The notes under the pieces were generated by a model. That model searched no databases. It was not told the origin of the DNA and worked only from the letters and a program-made list of their open reading frames with translations. A stretch of 64,000 bases of DNA from Paracentrotus lividus (lineage: Eukaryota; Echinodermata; Echinoidea; Camarodonta; Echinidae), in the NCBI GenBank assembly GCA_940671915.1, contig CALNVZ010000041.1, positions 109,222 to 173,221 of the forward strand. The letters are read 5' to 3'. Shown one piece after another: positions 1 to 11,025 of this stretch. The first letter of the stretch is position 1, and the number at the start of each line of letters is the position of its first letter. The position numbers and the translations under genes were made by a program.

Positions 1-408
1 TGTCCAAATGATGGAAATAAACTTTTAAACTTCTTCAGAATATTTGTTTTCAGGTCCGTTTCGTTATAAAAAGTGACCATATTCAGAAAGGGATTACAAA
101 CATAATATATTTTGTAAAACGTTGATTAATGAGATTTTCACTCGCGCTTCGGAATTGTATTTTCTTTAAGGGTAGTGATTATCAGCTAGTGAAAAAATGA
201 TTAATGTTATTATAAAGCAAAATTTACAGCTCGCGCTTCGCGCTCACAAAGAAATAACAATACAATGATTTAACGATTTAACAATGTCTTCAGGTCCATA
301 TAACGTATTTGTGGAATATGTTTTATTTGTTCCAACGTTATATTCTTTCAATTGTCATTAGTTTCTGTATAATAAGTGAAAAAGATCATTCTATTTCGAA
401 TTTTGGGT
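1..408. other. AT-rich flank, no gene recognised
   Basis: Low-complexity AT-rich DNA. The phrase CTCGCGCTTCG appears twice, as it does in other repeats of this window, which suggests degraded dispersed repeat. No exon, RNA gene or intact element was recognised. Confidence 0.5.
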
Positions 409-529
409 ATACAAATATTTAGGACGCCTTATTCCGTTCGAGTCTATAATATTTCCCATTCATGGGCTTTCCGTTTACCCCCCCCCCACCACCAAATGTC
501 ATCACATGAAATCGCCGCCCCTGACGGTA

Positions 530-900
530 GGGGAGACGGGGACAATTGTAACACGGGGCGATTGTAACAGAGGCTCCCCCTAGCAGAAACATGCTTCAAA
601 CTCGACCTATGTAAAAAAAAAAAAAAAAAAAATATTGAAAAGTTAAGCCAGAATTTCGCTAAAGTTTCAACAATTAATACCTAAAGCTACATACTACTGT
701 ATGATACTGCTGTGTGGTACTGCGGTATGGTACTGCTTTGGTACTACTGTATGGTACTGCTGTATGGTACTGATGTGTGTTATTAACTGGTGTGGTACTA
801 ACATGAAAGTAATATCTGACATTGCTGTCATTTTCACTTATTGAGAAATTAGGCCTGTATTTTGCTAAAGTTTCAACAATGAATACCTAAAGCTACATAC
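530..900 (+). mobile_element. Left end of a GGGGAGACCGGGG-family TIR element (TA target), broken by a minisatellite
   Basis: The sequence TA followed by GGGGAGACGGGGACAATTG matches the left terminus of the complete element at 29138. The stretch at 830-895 matches, in inverse orientation, the interior of that element near 29640-29700. No right terminus was found; the 13-bp minisatellite starts inside the element. The second copy lies at about 2071-2445 beyond the gap. Confidence 0.65.
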
Positions 901-902
901 TA

Positions 903-1655
903 CTGTATGATTCTGCTGTATGGTACTGCTGTATGGTACAGCTGTATGGTACTGCTGTATGGTACTACTGTATGGTACTGCTGTATGGTACTGTTGTATG
1001 GTTCTGCTGTACCCTTCTGCTGTATGGTACTACTGTATAATACTGCTGTATAATACTACGTATGTTGTACTACTGTATGGTACTGCTGGATGTAGTGCTG
1101 TATGGTAGTGCTGTATGGTACTTGCTGTGTGGTACTGCTGTATGGGACTACTGTATGGTAGTGTGTATGGTATTGCTGTATGGTACTGCTGTATGGTACT
1201 ACTGTATGGTACTGCGTGGTACTGATGTGTGGTACTGCTGTATGGTACTGCTGTATGGTACTGCTGTATGGTACTGCTGTATGGTACTACTGTATAGTAC
1301 TGCTGTATGGTACTGCTGTATGGTGCTGCTGTATGGTACTGCTGTACGGTACTGCTGTATGGTACTACTGTATGGTACTGCGTGGTACTGATGTGTGGTA
1401 CTGTGTATGGTACTGCTGTATGGTACTGCCGTGGTACTGTTGATGGTACTGCTGTATGGTACTACTTGATGATACTGCCGTGGTACTGATGTGTGTACTG
1501 CTGTATGGTACTGCTGTATGGTACTACTGTATGGTACTGCCGTGGTACTGATGTGTGTACTGCTGTATGGTACTGCTGTATGGTACTACTGTATGGTACT
1601 GCTGTATGGTGCTGCTGTATGGTACTGCTGTACGGTACTGCTTTATGGAACCGCT
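903..1655. repeat. 13-bp minisatellite, unit TGGTACTGCTGTA
   Basis: Dozens of head-to-tail copies of TGGTACTGCTGTA with variants such as TGGTACTACTGTA and TGGTACTGCCG. The unit length is not a multiple of three and the consensus has no stop codon in any of the six frames. Open frames of 60-240 codons therefore arise on both strands without meaning. A few scattered units occur already from about 690. Confidence 0.95.
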
Positions 1656-1659
1656 GCTA

Positions 1660-1924
1660 CTACCATACATATGGAATTTGTGCCAAAAAAACATACAGCA
1701 ATACCAATAATTGATATTTGTGGCAAAAAAAAAAAACATACAGCAATACCATACATATGGTATTTGTGATTAAAAAACATACAGCAATGCCATACATATG
1801 GTATTTGTAGCAAAAAAACATACAGCACTACAATACATATGGTATTTGTGGCAAAAAAAAGACCATACAGCAATACCATACAAATGGCATTTGTGCCAAA
1901 AACCATAGAGCAATACTATTCATA
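1660..1924. repeat. About 40-bp satellite with a CATATG palindrome core
   Basis: The unit contains CATACAGCAATACCATACA and TATGGTATTTGTGCC followed by an A-run of 5-11. Each unit holds a self-complementary core (ATACCATACATATGGTAT). The array is cut by the N gap and its equivalent continues at 3195-3945. Confidence 0.9.
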
Positions 1925-1949
1925 NNNNNNNNNNNNNNNNNNNNNNNNN
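1925..1949. other. Assembly gap of 25 N
   Basis: A run of 25 N. Sequence on both sides is the same repeat block, so this is probably a placeholder between two overlapping contig ends and not an estimate of missing bases. Confidence 0.98.
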
Positions 1950-3463
1950 ATACAAATATTTAGGACGCCTTATTCCGTTCGAGTCTATATATTTTCCCAT
2001 TCATGGTTTCCGTTTCCCACCCCCCCCCCACCACCAAATGTCATCACATGAAATCGCCGCCCTGACGGTAGGGGAGCGGGGACAATTGTAACACGGGGCG
2101 ATGTAACAGAGGCTCCATCCCTAGCAGAAACATGCTTCAAACTCGACCTATGTAAAAAAAAAAAAAAAAAAAAATATTGAAAAGTTAAGCCAGAATTTCG
2201 CTAAAGTTTCAACAATTAATACCTAAAGCTACATACTACTGTATGATACTGCTGTGTGGTACTGCGGTATGGTACTGCTTCATGGTACTACTGTATGGTA
2301 CTGCTGTATGGTACTGATGTGTGTTATTAACTGGTGTGGTACTAACATGAAAGTAATATCTGACATTGCTGTCATTTTCACTTATTGAGAAATTAGGCCT
2401 GTATTTTGCTAAAGTTTCAACAATGAATACCTAAAGCTACATACTACTGATGATCTGCTGTATGGTACTGCTGTATGGTACAGCTGTATGGTACTGCTGT
2501 ATGGTACTACTGTATGGTACTGCTGTATGGTACTGTTGTATGGTTCTGCTGTACCTTCTGCTGTATGGTACTACTGTATAATACTGCTGTATAATACTAC
2601 TGTATGGTACTACTGTATGGTACTGCTGGATGGTAGTGCTGTATGGTAGTGCTGATGGTACTCTGTGTGGTACTGCTGTATGGGACTACTGTATGGTAGT
2701 GCTGTATGGTATTGCTGTATGGTACTGCTGTATGGTATACTGTATGGTACTGCCGTGGTACTATGTGTGGTACTGCTGTATGGTACTGCTGTATGGTACT
2801 GCTGTAGGTACTGCTGTATGGTACTACTGTATAGTACTGCTGTATGGTACTGCTGTATGGTGCTGCTGTATGTGTACTGCTGTACGGTACTGCTGTATGG
2901 TACTACTGTATGGTACTGCCGTGGTACTGATGTGTGGTACTGTGTATGGTACTGCTGTATGGTACTGCCGTGGTACTGTTGTATGGTACTGCTGTATGGT
3001 ACTACTGTATGATACTGCCGTGGTACTGATGTGTGGTACTGCTGTATGGTACTGCTGTATGGTACTACTGTATGGTACTGCCTGTACTGATGTGTGTACT
3101 GCTGTATGGTACTGCTGTATGGTACTACTGTATGGTACTGCTGTATGGTGCTGCTGTATGGTACTGCTGTACGGTACTGCTTTATGGAACCGCTGCTACT
3201 ACCATACATATGGAATTTGTGCCAAAAAAACATACAGCAATACCATACATATGATATTTGTGGCAAAAAAAAAAACATACAGCAATACCATACAATGGTA
3301 TTTGTTGATTAAAAAACATACAGCAATGCCATACATATGGTATTTGTAGCAAAAAAACATACAGCACTACAATACATATGGTATTGTGGCAAAAAAAAGA
3401 CCATACAGCAATACCATACAAATGGCATTTGTGCCAAAAACCATAGAGCAATACTATTCATAT
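1950..3463. repeat. Right copy of the 1.5-kb segment beside the N gap
   Basis: Counterpart of 409-1924, including the TIR-element end (from about 2071), poly-A and the 13-bp minisatellite (about 2448-3190). It continues without break into further satellite, so it is the copy anchored to the rest of the window. Confidence 0.85.
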
Positions 3464-3945
3464 GGTATTTGTGCCTAAAAACCATAGAGCAATACCATAA
3501 ATATGGTATTTGTGCCCAAAAAACTATACAGCAATACCATACATATGTACTTCTGCCAAAAAAACCATAAGAGCAATACCCTACATTTGGTATTTGTGCC
3601 AAAAACCATAGAGCAATACCATACATATGGTATTGTGCCAAAAAAAAAACATACAGCAATACCATACATATGGTAATGTGGCAAAAAAAAAAACATACAG
3701 CAATACCATACATATGGTATTTGTGGCAAAAAAACATACAGCAATACCATACATATGGTATTTGTGCCAAAAAAACATAGAGCAATACCATACATATGGT
3801 ATTTGTGCCATAAAAAACATACGGCAATATCATACATATGGTATTTGTGTCAAAAAAAACATACAGCAATACCATACATATGGTATTTGTGCCAAAAAAC
3901 CATACAGCAATACCATGCATATGGTATTTGTGCCAAATACCACAG
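3195..3945. repeat. About 40-bp satellite array, main block
   Basis: Roughly 19 tandem units of the CATACAGCAATACCATACATA type, separated by TTTGTGCC or TTTGTGGC and an A-run. A-run length and the CAG/GAG variant differ between units. Long frames on both strands (for example 3309-4118 minus) come only from the repeat. Confidence 0.9.
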
Positions 3946-4112
3946 CACTGCTGTGTGGTATTCTTATGGTACCCTTTTCTTGTGTGGTATTTTCCTATGA
4001 TACTCCTATGGTATTTTACTGTACCATAGAAATACCATAGGAATACCACAGGACATTCAGAAATACCATATGAATACCACAGGACATTCAGAAATACCAT
4101 AGGTATACCACA
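3946..4112. repeat. Third, related tandem array
   Basis: Short units built from AAATACCATAxGxATACCAC and AGGACATTCAG, repeated about four times and preceded by inverse-oriented CTATGGTATT words. It looks like a degenerate outgrowth of the neighbouring satellite. Confidence 0.7.
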
Positions 4113-4336
4113 GGACATTTTTGTAAGGGAAGAACCATGAAAAAAGACAAATTTATGGAATTTTCATACACAACACACGGGAGAGCTGCTCCCACGTGAC
4201 GTCACAGAATCAAAACTTTGAATATTCATAACTTCGCTATTTTGGGGTTATTTTTCTTCAAACTTTCTCTCATACTTTCCTTTTATATTTCTGCATTTAA
4301 AAAAAAAATCAATCCAATTCCAGGGTGAACTTCCCC
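4113..4336. mobile_element. Right half of a TTAA-flanked TIR element
   Basis: From the ATGAAAAAAGACAAATTTATGG region to CCAGGGTGAACTTCCCCT this matches the right half of the complete copies at 27443-27889 and 41820-42316, including CACGTGACGTCACAGAATC. The left half is replaced by the satellite array. The right flank is CTAA where the intact copies have TTAA. Confidence 0.75.
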
Positions 4337-4399
4337 TCTAAGACAAGTTTGCAAGCTCATTAAAATCAAATAGAATATAATCAATCAAAATAGACATAC

Positions 4400-4640
4400 G
4401 TTCCTTTAAAAAAAAATCAAACATGAAAGCATGTATTAATTTAATGAAGGTGAGCAACATTGAAATACATGTATAAGGAAGTGGTGATAAAAAAAACTGT
4501 CGTAGGTTATTTCCATGAATCATATTCTATTGAACAATAAATCAATTGGAACAATCCTGTTTTGGTTTTGCCTAGTATTTATGATTGAGATAGACAGGTT
4601 TTATACGGATCAAAGTGCTTCCAAAAAAAGGAAGTAGAGG
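4400..4640. repeat. Dispersed repeat, copy 1 of 3
   Basis: The block around AATGAAGGTGAGCAACATTG through GATAGACAGG and ATCAAAGTGC recurs at about 6020-6240 and 7790-8010. No terminal repeats or coding capacity could be defined. Confidence 0.65.
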
Positions 4641-4719
4641 TAAACATTTAAATGTTCTGAATTCTTTCTCTTCTCAACATTTGAAGTGATATTCTTCGGC
4701 TACTTTTCTTTTTTTCTAA

Positions 4720-4870
4720 AATTAGCCTGGAATGAGACTATTCCAGATTTCGTGCCATCACGACTTCCGGTTTCTGGTTCTTACAAAATGAAATAAGTTC
4801 TTTATTAAATTCAACTGGCACTTATTCCGGCTCTCTATTGAAGCACTAATGATTCCTATTTAACAATTTA
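4720..4870. repeat. Dispersed repeat, inverse copy at 13185-13345
   Basis: Words such as GGAATGAGAC, CTTCCGGTTTCTGGTTCTTAC, TTCAACTGGCAC and AGCACTAATGATT appear as reverse complements, in reverse order, at 13185-13345. The family is not recognised. Confidence 0.6.
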
Positions 4871-4991
4871 TTATAATATATATCATTGATTTAATATTTA
4901 CTGATTTCTCTTCAAATAACATCATGATATGCGGCTGGGGTTTCCCCCGAATTTGATTATGCTCATAAGAGGTTAGCTTTTCCCCGTTACC

Positions 4992-5088
4992 ATGGTAGAG
5001 AAAAAATGGCGGTTAGCACTGTTTTCAACACAAAGGAATCTACCTGCAATCCGTTTCCTTAATCGCAGATATACGCAGTTTCTGATTG
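4992..5088 (+). CDS. Candidate first exon of an unidentified gene
   Basis: An ATG in a good context (ACCATGG) opens 32 codons without stop, MVEKKWRLALFSTQRN then a basic stretch ending RRYTQFLI. It runs into GGTATGTATG, a good donor, in phase 1. The product is basic and hydrophobic-mixed and is not recognised; it is not a convincing signal peptide. The next known phase-1 acceptor on this strand is the EGF exon at 17620, but nothing links the two directly. A chance open stretch is quite possible. Confidence 0.22.
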
Positions 5089-5933
5089 GTATGTATGTCG
5101 AAATGTATGCAATGTAATACGCTGTTACAATTGCAAACATTCATTAGATTTTCGAATTGTTGAATTGGAATAATATAAGGTATACAGGCCTACGGCCTAC
5201 GTGAACGGTTTTATTGACCAAAATAGCGCATTATATGATAACCACATAATACTGTTGACATTTGAAATCTCTCATGTCTTCGGAGATGGTTTCGGCGGTA
5301 TCGTAGTAAAAAAAATTGCAGACAACGTAGCGCAAGATACAAATTTTGAAGGGGCCTAAAAGTGACAAGATCAATCATGATCTTCGATTTCTGAGTTCCG
5401 TCTCGTTGTACCAATATTTTATATGCATTTCATATTCATGCAAGTTCCAATGATTGTACATCCCCACCACCATCATCCCCATTCTCTATTTCCTGTTTGT
5501 TTGTTTGTTTGTTTTTGATTTTGTTTTTGTTTTGTTTTTGTTTTCGTTTTTGTTTTTTTATATCGGGAAGGGGCTTCAGCCCTACGGGCGCCTGGTACTA
5601 TGAACTTCAAACACACTACAATCAAGGTTAAGTAGATTAAAATCCGATGAAAAAAAAACCCAACAAATTATGAATTTTATTGATAAAACAGCTCTCGGCA
5701 TATTCCCATGAATCAATCAATGACTTGCCAAAGAACAAGCTGATAATGTCACAGCTCCACATTCTTAGTGTGTATGGAATTATATGAAGTCCTATGAAGT
5801 CCTATTTATTTACGTTTATGTATATAAATCTTATATTAAAAATATATCTCCATTATATATACAAAAGCTACAGCAACGATTATCCTTAATATTCCATTAA
5901 GGAGTCATTCCTGCCTGTTTTTATTTTGAGATA
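5089..5933. other. No gene seen
   Basis: AT-rich DNA with TTTG/TTTTG simple repeat at about 5495-5560 and many A/T runs. Open frames here are short and show no recognisable domain. Confidence 0.5.
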
Positions 5934-6534
5934 CAACATAGTATTGTACATGTATATAGAATATTGAAAATGAAGACAATTAGAATAAATGAAAATAGAG
6001 ATTAGTTCCAGAATGAATCAAGAAAATATGTATTAGCAAATGAAGGTGAGTAATATTGAAATGTAAGGTGGTGGTGATAAAAAAATTGTCGTTGGTTAGT
6101 TCCATAAATCATACTATTATGAATAATAGATTAACGGGAACAATCCTGTTTTGGCTTTGCCCATTTATGATTGGGATAGACAGGATTTATATTGATCAAA
6201 GTGCACAAAGAAACAGAAAAAAGGGGATAATCATAACAATATGAACATTGGTTATGCAGTGCTCCCAGAAAAGACGGAACCCAAAGAGTCAGTTATTTTC
6301 ATACGTTATTAAAGATAACTCTAATACATTATAAATCATTAGAATATTGGTCAAGTCAAACTTAGTCTGTATCAAAATTTGGAAAATAAGAGCTGTCCTC
6401 CCTTATCGTGGAATGGGGTACATGCAGATCGAAAGGGGACCCCCCCCCCCCTTCTCTCTCTCTCTCTCTCTCTCCATCTTTTTTTTTTTTTTTTTTTTTT
6501 AATTCTCTCTTTCCTTTGACAGATTAATCATGTG

Positions 6535-7290
6535 ATGACATAAATGGTACCCTGGGGTACCACAACAAATTTGGCTATTTTGTTGAATTATTTATTTATT
6601 TTTTTACGCCCGTACCCTGGGTTACCAAAAAATGGGAAATAATTATTGGGGATTTTGCAACATTAAATAATGCCCAATATTCTTGAAAAAAAAAACCCTG
6701 TTAGTCCTTAATTTTTCTGATTCCTATATCCCCCAACATGGAGAAGAGAAACGACCTCAATTTGAGAGAGGGATTGGGCCAACAGAGTCATGATTATGCC
6801 ATCTGCCTGCTCCTTATCCCCGGCGTCACTGGCCTTCTGAAACACCGCTAGCACATCGGCGGCTTCTTCCTCCCCCAACTTCTGCAATGCGCGATGTCTT
6901 GCATTCTCAAGTTTTTCCTCCCTTGAAATCTTACGTCTTTTGCGGCCCTTCCCTTTCAGCATTCCGTAGCCACCATCAAATTCTGGCATTTTTGCAGTTT
7001 CACACCAAAAATACGAAAACAAAAAAATAGAAAAAAATCCGCCGTGAAAAATCAAAAGATGTTAGACTTTAGAGCTTGTTTCGGCTGCGGGGTGAAAGCT
7101 GTAGCGCAGCTCGAGCGAGAGTGCGGAAGCCACTGCATGCAGTGCGCTTGCGAGCGAGCGCTAGAGTATCGCACACATCACATAGCGCGTGCATTGCGTA
7201 ATGCCATGGTTGTACTCGAGTAAACGTGAGATGGCGCTAAACAACGTGATACCCCGGGTTACTACGATACCCCGGGGTAACGCGTGGTGC
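6535..7290. mobile_element. 756-bp inserted element with 8-bp target duplication ATCATGTG
   Basis: ATCATGTG occurs at 6527-6534 and again at 7291-7298, and only once (8308-8315) in the otherwise matching unit B. Both ends carry versions of a palindrome near TGGTACCCTGGGGTACC, such as TACCCGGGGTATC, but they are not a long perfect TIR. An 8-bp duplication occurs with hAT, P, Merlin and some Mutator-type transposons; I cannot assign a superfamily. The element carries one minus-strand open frame. Confidence 0.85.
6708..6989 (-). CDS. 93-residue protein of the inserted element, possible DNA-binding remnant
   Basis: The frame starts at MPEFDGGYGMLKGKG; an in-frame ATG 22 codons upstream gives a hydrophobic leader that is probably not coding. 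A basic cluster (KGKGRKRRKISREEK) is followed by two helix-like, Glu/Ala-rich stretches. Near the C-terminus comes SQIEVVSLLHVGGYR, which has the look of a helix-turn-helix recognition segment. The stretch is richer in GC than its surroundings and sits wholly within the 756-bp insertion. I infer the N-terminal DNA-binding part of a transposase, or a small accessory protein, of a non-autonomous element. The family is not identified. Confidence 0.4.
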   Translation of the reverse strand: MPEFDGGYGMLKGKGRKRRKISREEKLENARHRALQKLGEEEAADVLAVFQKASDAGDKEQADGIIMTLLAQSLSQIEVVSLLHVGGYRNQKN

Positions 7291-7696
7291 ATCATGTGTA
7301 GATTAGCAGTAAGAGTTTAAAAGTTACTCCTAATTTAATTTCTGTTTAAAGTCTAAACACCTGTTGTACAGAATTGAGTAGGCCCCTCCATATAAATCTT
7401 TATGATCCATTCTTATGTTCACTTTTTTAAACGGTCCACTTTCAAAGTATTCAACAATATAACTGGAAGCTACAAGCAGGAAGATGTCCTGCTTCAACTA
7501 TACAATACATGAAAACTCATTGTTTTTCTTCTGAAACTTTTTACAACTTAATTACTTTAAATCAGCCTGGACCCTCTAATTCTGATTCCTGCTCCCTACA
7601 ACAATTCAGCAGGGACACATTCATTTTTATAAGGAAAGGTTTGTGGGATTCCCATGATTCAAGAGAGAGAGAGAGAGAGAGAGAGATGGTCGGGGA

Positions 7697-8217
7697 TCAA
7701 TACAACTTAGTATTGTACATGTATATAGAATATTGAAAATAAAGAAAATTAGAATAAATCAAAATAGAGACTCGTTCCAGAATGAATCATGAAAATATGT
7801 ATTAGCAAATGAAGGTGAGTAATACTGAAATATAAGGAAGTGGTGATAAAAAAAAAAATCTGTCGTTGGTTAGTTCCATAAATCATACCATATAGACAAT
7901 ATATAAACATGATAAATGGGAACATATCTGTTTTGGTTTTGCCTATTTATGATTAGGATAGACAGGATTTATACTGATCAAAGTGCACAAAGAAATAGAA
8001 AGAGGGGATAATCATAACAATATGAACATTGCTTATGCAGTGCTCCCAGAAAAGGCGGAACCCAAACGGTCAGTTATTTTCATACGTAGTTAAAGATAAC
8101 TCTAAAACATTATAAATCATTAGAATATTGGTAAAGTCAAACTTAGTCTGTATCAAAATTTGGAAAATAAGAGCTGTCCTCCCTTATCGTGGAATAGGGT
8201 ACATGCAGATCGAAAGG

Positions 8218-8262
<45 letters not shown>

Positions 8263-8715
8263 TTTTTTTTTTTTTTTTTTTAATTCTCTCTTTCCTTTGA
8301 CAGATTAATCATGTGTAGATTAGCAGTAATAGTTTAAAAGTTACTCCTAATTTAATTTCTGTTTAAAGTCTAAACACCTGTTGTACAGAATTGAGTAGGC
8401 CCCTCCATATAAATCTTTATGATCCATTCTTATGTTCACTTTTTTAAACGGTCCACTTTCAAAGTATTCAACTATATAACTGCAAGCTACAAGCAGGAAG
8501 ATGTCCTGCTTCAACTATACAATACATGAAAACTCATTGTTTTTTTTTTTCTTCTGAAACTTTTTACAACTTGATTACTTTAAATCAGCCTGGACCCTCT
8601 AATTCTGATTCCTGCTCCCTACAACAATTCAGCAGGGACACATTCATTTTTATAAGGAAAGGTTTGTGGGATTCCCATGATTCAAGAGAGAGAGAGAGAG
8701 AGGTGGGTGGGGGTC
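7697..8715. repeat. Repeat unit B, with empty insertion site at 8308-8315
   Basis: Second copy of the unit described at 5934. It reads CAGATTAATCATGTGTAGAT across the position where unit A carries the insertion. Simple tracts (TC)n at 8227-8257, (T)n and (GA)n differ in length from unit A. Confidence 0.85.
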
Positions 8716-8843
8716 AATGAACAGAACGCTTAAAGACATAAATACAGTTGACGGCATAGACTGTTTTCGTGCGCAACGTGTCTGGCGTTGGCCAGTTTTG
8801 TGCCAACCCGCAATTTTTTCTTCAATTTAGCTGCGCATGATAA

Positions 8844-8863
8844 TAATAATAGTAATAATAATG

Positions 8864-8894
<31 letters not shown>

Positions 8895-8908
8895 TGATGA
8901 TGATGATA
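8844..8908. repeat. (TAA)n/(TGA)n microsatellite
   Basis: ATAATAATAG followed by ATAATAATA and then ATGATGATG units. Confidence 0.9.
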
Positions 8909-8964
8909 CCTAGATATTTATATACCTCTTTTCCAGATAAAGTGCTTTAATTTTATTACCCCGT

Positions 8965-9330
8965 TTATAGCTATGCTTCAATGCATACTTGAGCGGAGGG
9001 ATACATGCACAAAGAAAGCGCGCAATATGCATAATTCTTGAATAGTAATATATCGCATGAAGAAAAAAGTAATTCCTCGAGGATACAATCACATAATTTT
9101 ACTTAAGGCCTCTATTAGCATCTAATTTTAGAGTGAGGAGAATAATCACTTACCCAGCATTTTATTTTTTTTTTTTTCAATTTTGCTGCACATGATCGGT
9201 AAGAACAATTGAAAAACAAAATTCCATCGAGGTTACGATCATGCGTTACTCAATATTCATGAGTTTTGCATATTGCACGCCTCCTTTGTGCATTATCCTT
9301 TGTACATACATGTATCCCTCCGCCCAAGTT
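8965..9330. mobile_element. Foldback element, arms about 125 bp
   Basis: The left arm (about 8985-9085: GGAGGGATACATGCACAAAG, CGCAATATGCATAATTC, CCTCGAGGATAC) is the reverse complement of the right arm (about 9215-9325: GATGGAATT partner, TGCATATTGCACGCC, ACATGTATCCCTCCG). The loop contains a T-run. No target duplication was established. Confidence 0.6.
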
Positions 9331-10930
9331 ACGTAGTCTTAGAGCAAGATGTATTATTTTTGCTGAACACCAAGCATGATGTGTTGCCTCTGTAGCCTAC
9401 AGTAAGCCAACATGAATGATATGAAGGTTTGAGAAGCACGTATTTAGCCTGGGTTACCCTTACTCATGCAATAATTATGGCCACCATTTTGGGACTACAT
9501 ATTTTGCGTATTTTATGCTCATTGTGAATTTGTCTTGTCACCCAAGGTAAGCATTTGATATGTTATCATTATCATAAAATAAAGTCTTTAAAACTAACAT
9601 TAGAAAAAATAAGCAATATATATTTTTTTGTTCGAATAATGATGCCGATCATTGCAACAATACGACGAACAGCATGATACATGCGCGTTCAAGATAGTGC
9701 ACATACTGTAAATATCCAGAAAGTTAACAAATGTGAATCAGGAATAGTAAGCTGTAGATGAAATACGTTTTTGAAAATCATATTTAGGCGTTGAGCTTCA
9801 TTCCTGATCAGGGTGGTTGGTAATAACATTGTGTACTTATCATAGTCCTGAATGACAAGAAAACCAGGGTATTTGTTTGCTTATTACAGATTAGTTGTCT
9901 GCACTAGATAAAGACCATTTGTAATGGCATGGTTTGTTCATGTCCATGTATAAAGTTATGAATAGCTTCAAATGCAGATGCCATTCTTTGAACCTATATG
10001 GGTTTATCGTTATACTATATGCACCGTTCAACAACTAGTTGTTGACAGTTCTATAATATTTATTGACCCTTCGGTCTTTATAATTTAAATGGGAAGTTAA
10101 TTCTGTAATTACATAATTTACAATCATCGCTGCCACTACAATACATGATTTTGTTTCAATGAATTCAATAAGTGTGCTATTAAAAGTCTTAAATAAAAAA
10201 AAAAAAAATCTTCCCCAAAAGAACTGAAGCAAATAGTGAAATGTGTCTTTGACCTCCTGTTATACGTCATTACATTCTTAAATATATATATTTTGCTATT
10301 TGTAAAGGCATTTTGCAACTACGTATTTGCAACTTTTTCTAGCAGCATACACTCCTTCTCTCAAAATGAATTATGTAGAAATTACAGATCTAAAGCGTCA
10401 ACAGGATCAGTGGATGCAACTATTACGATGTACTATTGTACATGCAGTATAGTAATGTCTTACAATTTTCTAGTCACGTTCAGGCGCGGATCCAAGAAAA
10501 CCAAGTTTAATGCATTCGGGGGCCCAATTGTCCGGGGACAAAAGCGGCTCTATTATGTTTACGCATGGACCCGGTAAGTTTAGTGTGTGACTCCGGTCTG
10601 CGTCCGCTTCTAATTTTTGACGAGAACAAAATCATCTCCGACTAGAATAACAATTATTTTAAACAGAATTTTAAATAAATATTTAAAAAAAAAAAGAGAA
10701 AGAATAACAATCAGAAGACATTATTTACAATTATCTGTGTACCAAGCTGACTTCTGATCTTAACATGTCATTTAACTCATTTTATTGGTTGTTCCAGAAA
10801 GATCTGAAAACTACCCCGGATCAAATTTATTTCGGGCAAAATGTTAAACGATCCTTATTTCCCTGTTTCACGTGACTATTATTGATTTTTTGTTTGTTTT
10901 GTTTTTTGGTTTGTTTGTTTCTTTTGTTTT
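9331..10930. other. No gene seen
   Basis: AT-rich unique-looking sequence with T-runs and A-runs. The 113-codon open frame at 10236-10577 has no recognisable domain and poor composition. The phrase near 10500-10550 (GGGGACAAAAGCGGCTC) resembles 36315-36340, so part of this is dispersed repeat. Confidence 0.5.
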
Positions 10931-10932
10931 AT

Positions 10933-10934
<2 letters not shown>

Positions 10935-10982
<48 letters not shown>
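10935..10982. repeat. Poly-T run of nearly 50
   Basis: An uninterrupted T tract at the left border of the foldback repeat that follows. Confidence 0.95.
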
Positions 10983-10983
<1 letters not shown>

Positions 10984-11025
10984 TTCGCGCTCGCAAAATA
11001 AGACAATTCAAGTTCAGTCATTTGC

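Larger units (their letters stand above)
409..1924. repeat. Left copy of a 1.5-kb duplicated segment beside the N gap
   Basis: This segment matches 1950-3463 in the same order: left end of a TIR element, poly-A tract, 13-bp minisatellite, then about 40-bp satellite. It stops at the N run at a point equivalent to about 3463. Differences are mainly one-base or few-base losses and repeat-unit losses. The geometry is that of two contig ends that overlap but were not merged. Confidence 0.85.
5934..7690. repeat. Repeat unit A (about 1 kb plus an inserted element)
   Basis: Unit A aligns with unit B (7697-8715) from ACATAGTATTGTACATGTAT at the left to a (GA)n tract at the right, including a shared (TC)n-(T)n tract. 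Unit A differs by a 764-bp insertion at 6535. The two units are direct neighbours, so this is a tandem duplication. Confidence 0.85.

Noticed and set aside
3195..3945. Regularly spaced repeat units resembling a CRISPR array
   Set aside because: The intervening sequence is part of the repeat itself and not variable spacers, and the context is a eukaryotic genome. It is a satellite.
903..4118. Long open frames on both strands (up to about 270 codons) rich in Tyr, Val, Leu or His
   Set aside because: They are translations of 13-bp and about 40-bp tandem repeats that lack stop codons; there is no start context, splice structure or domain.
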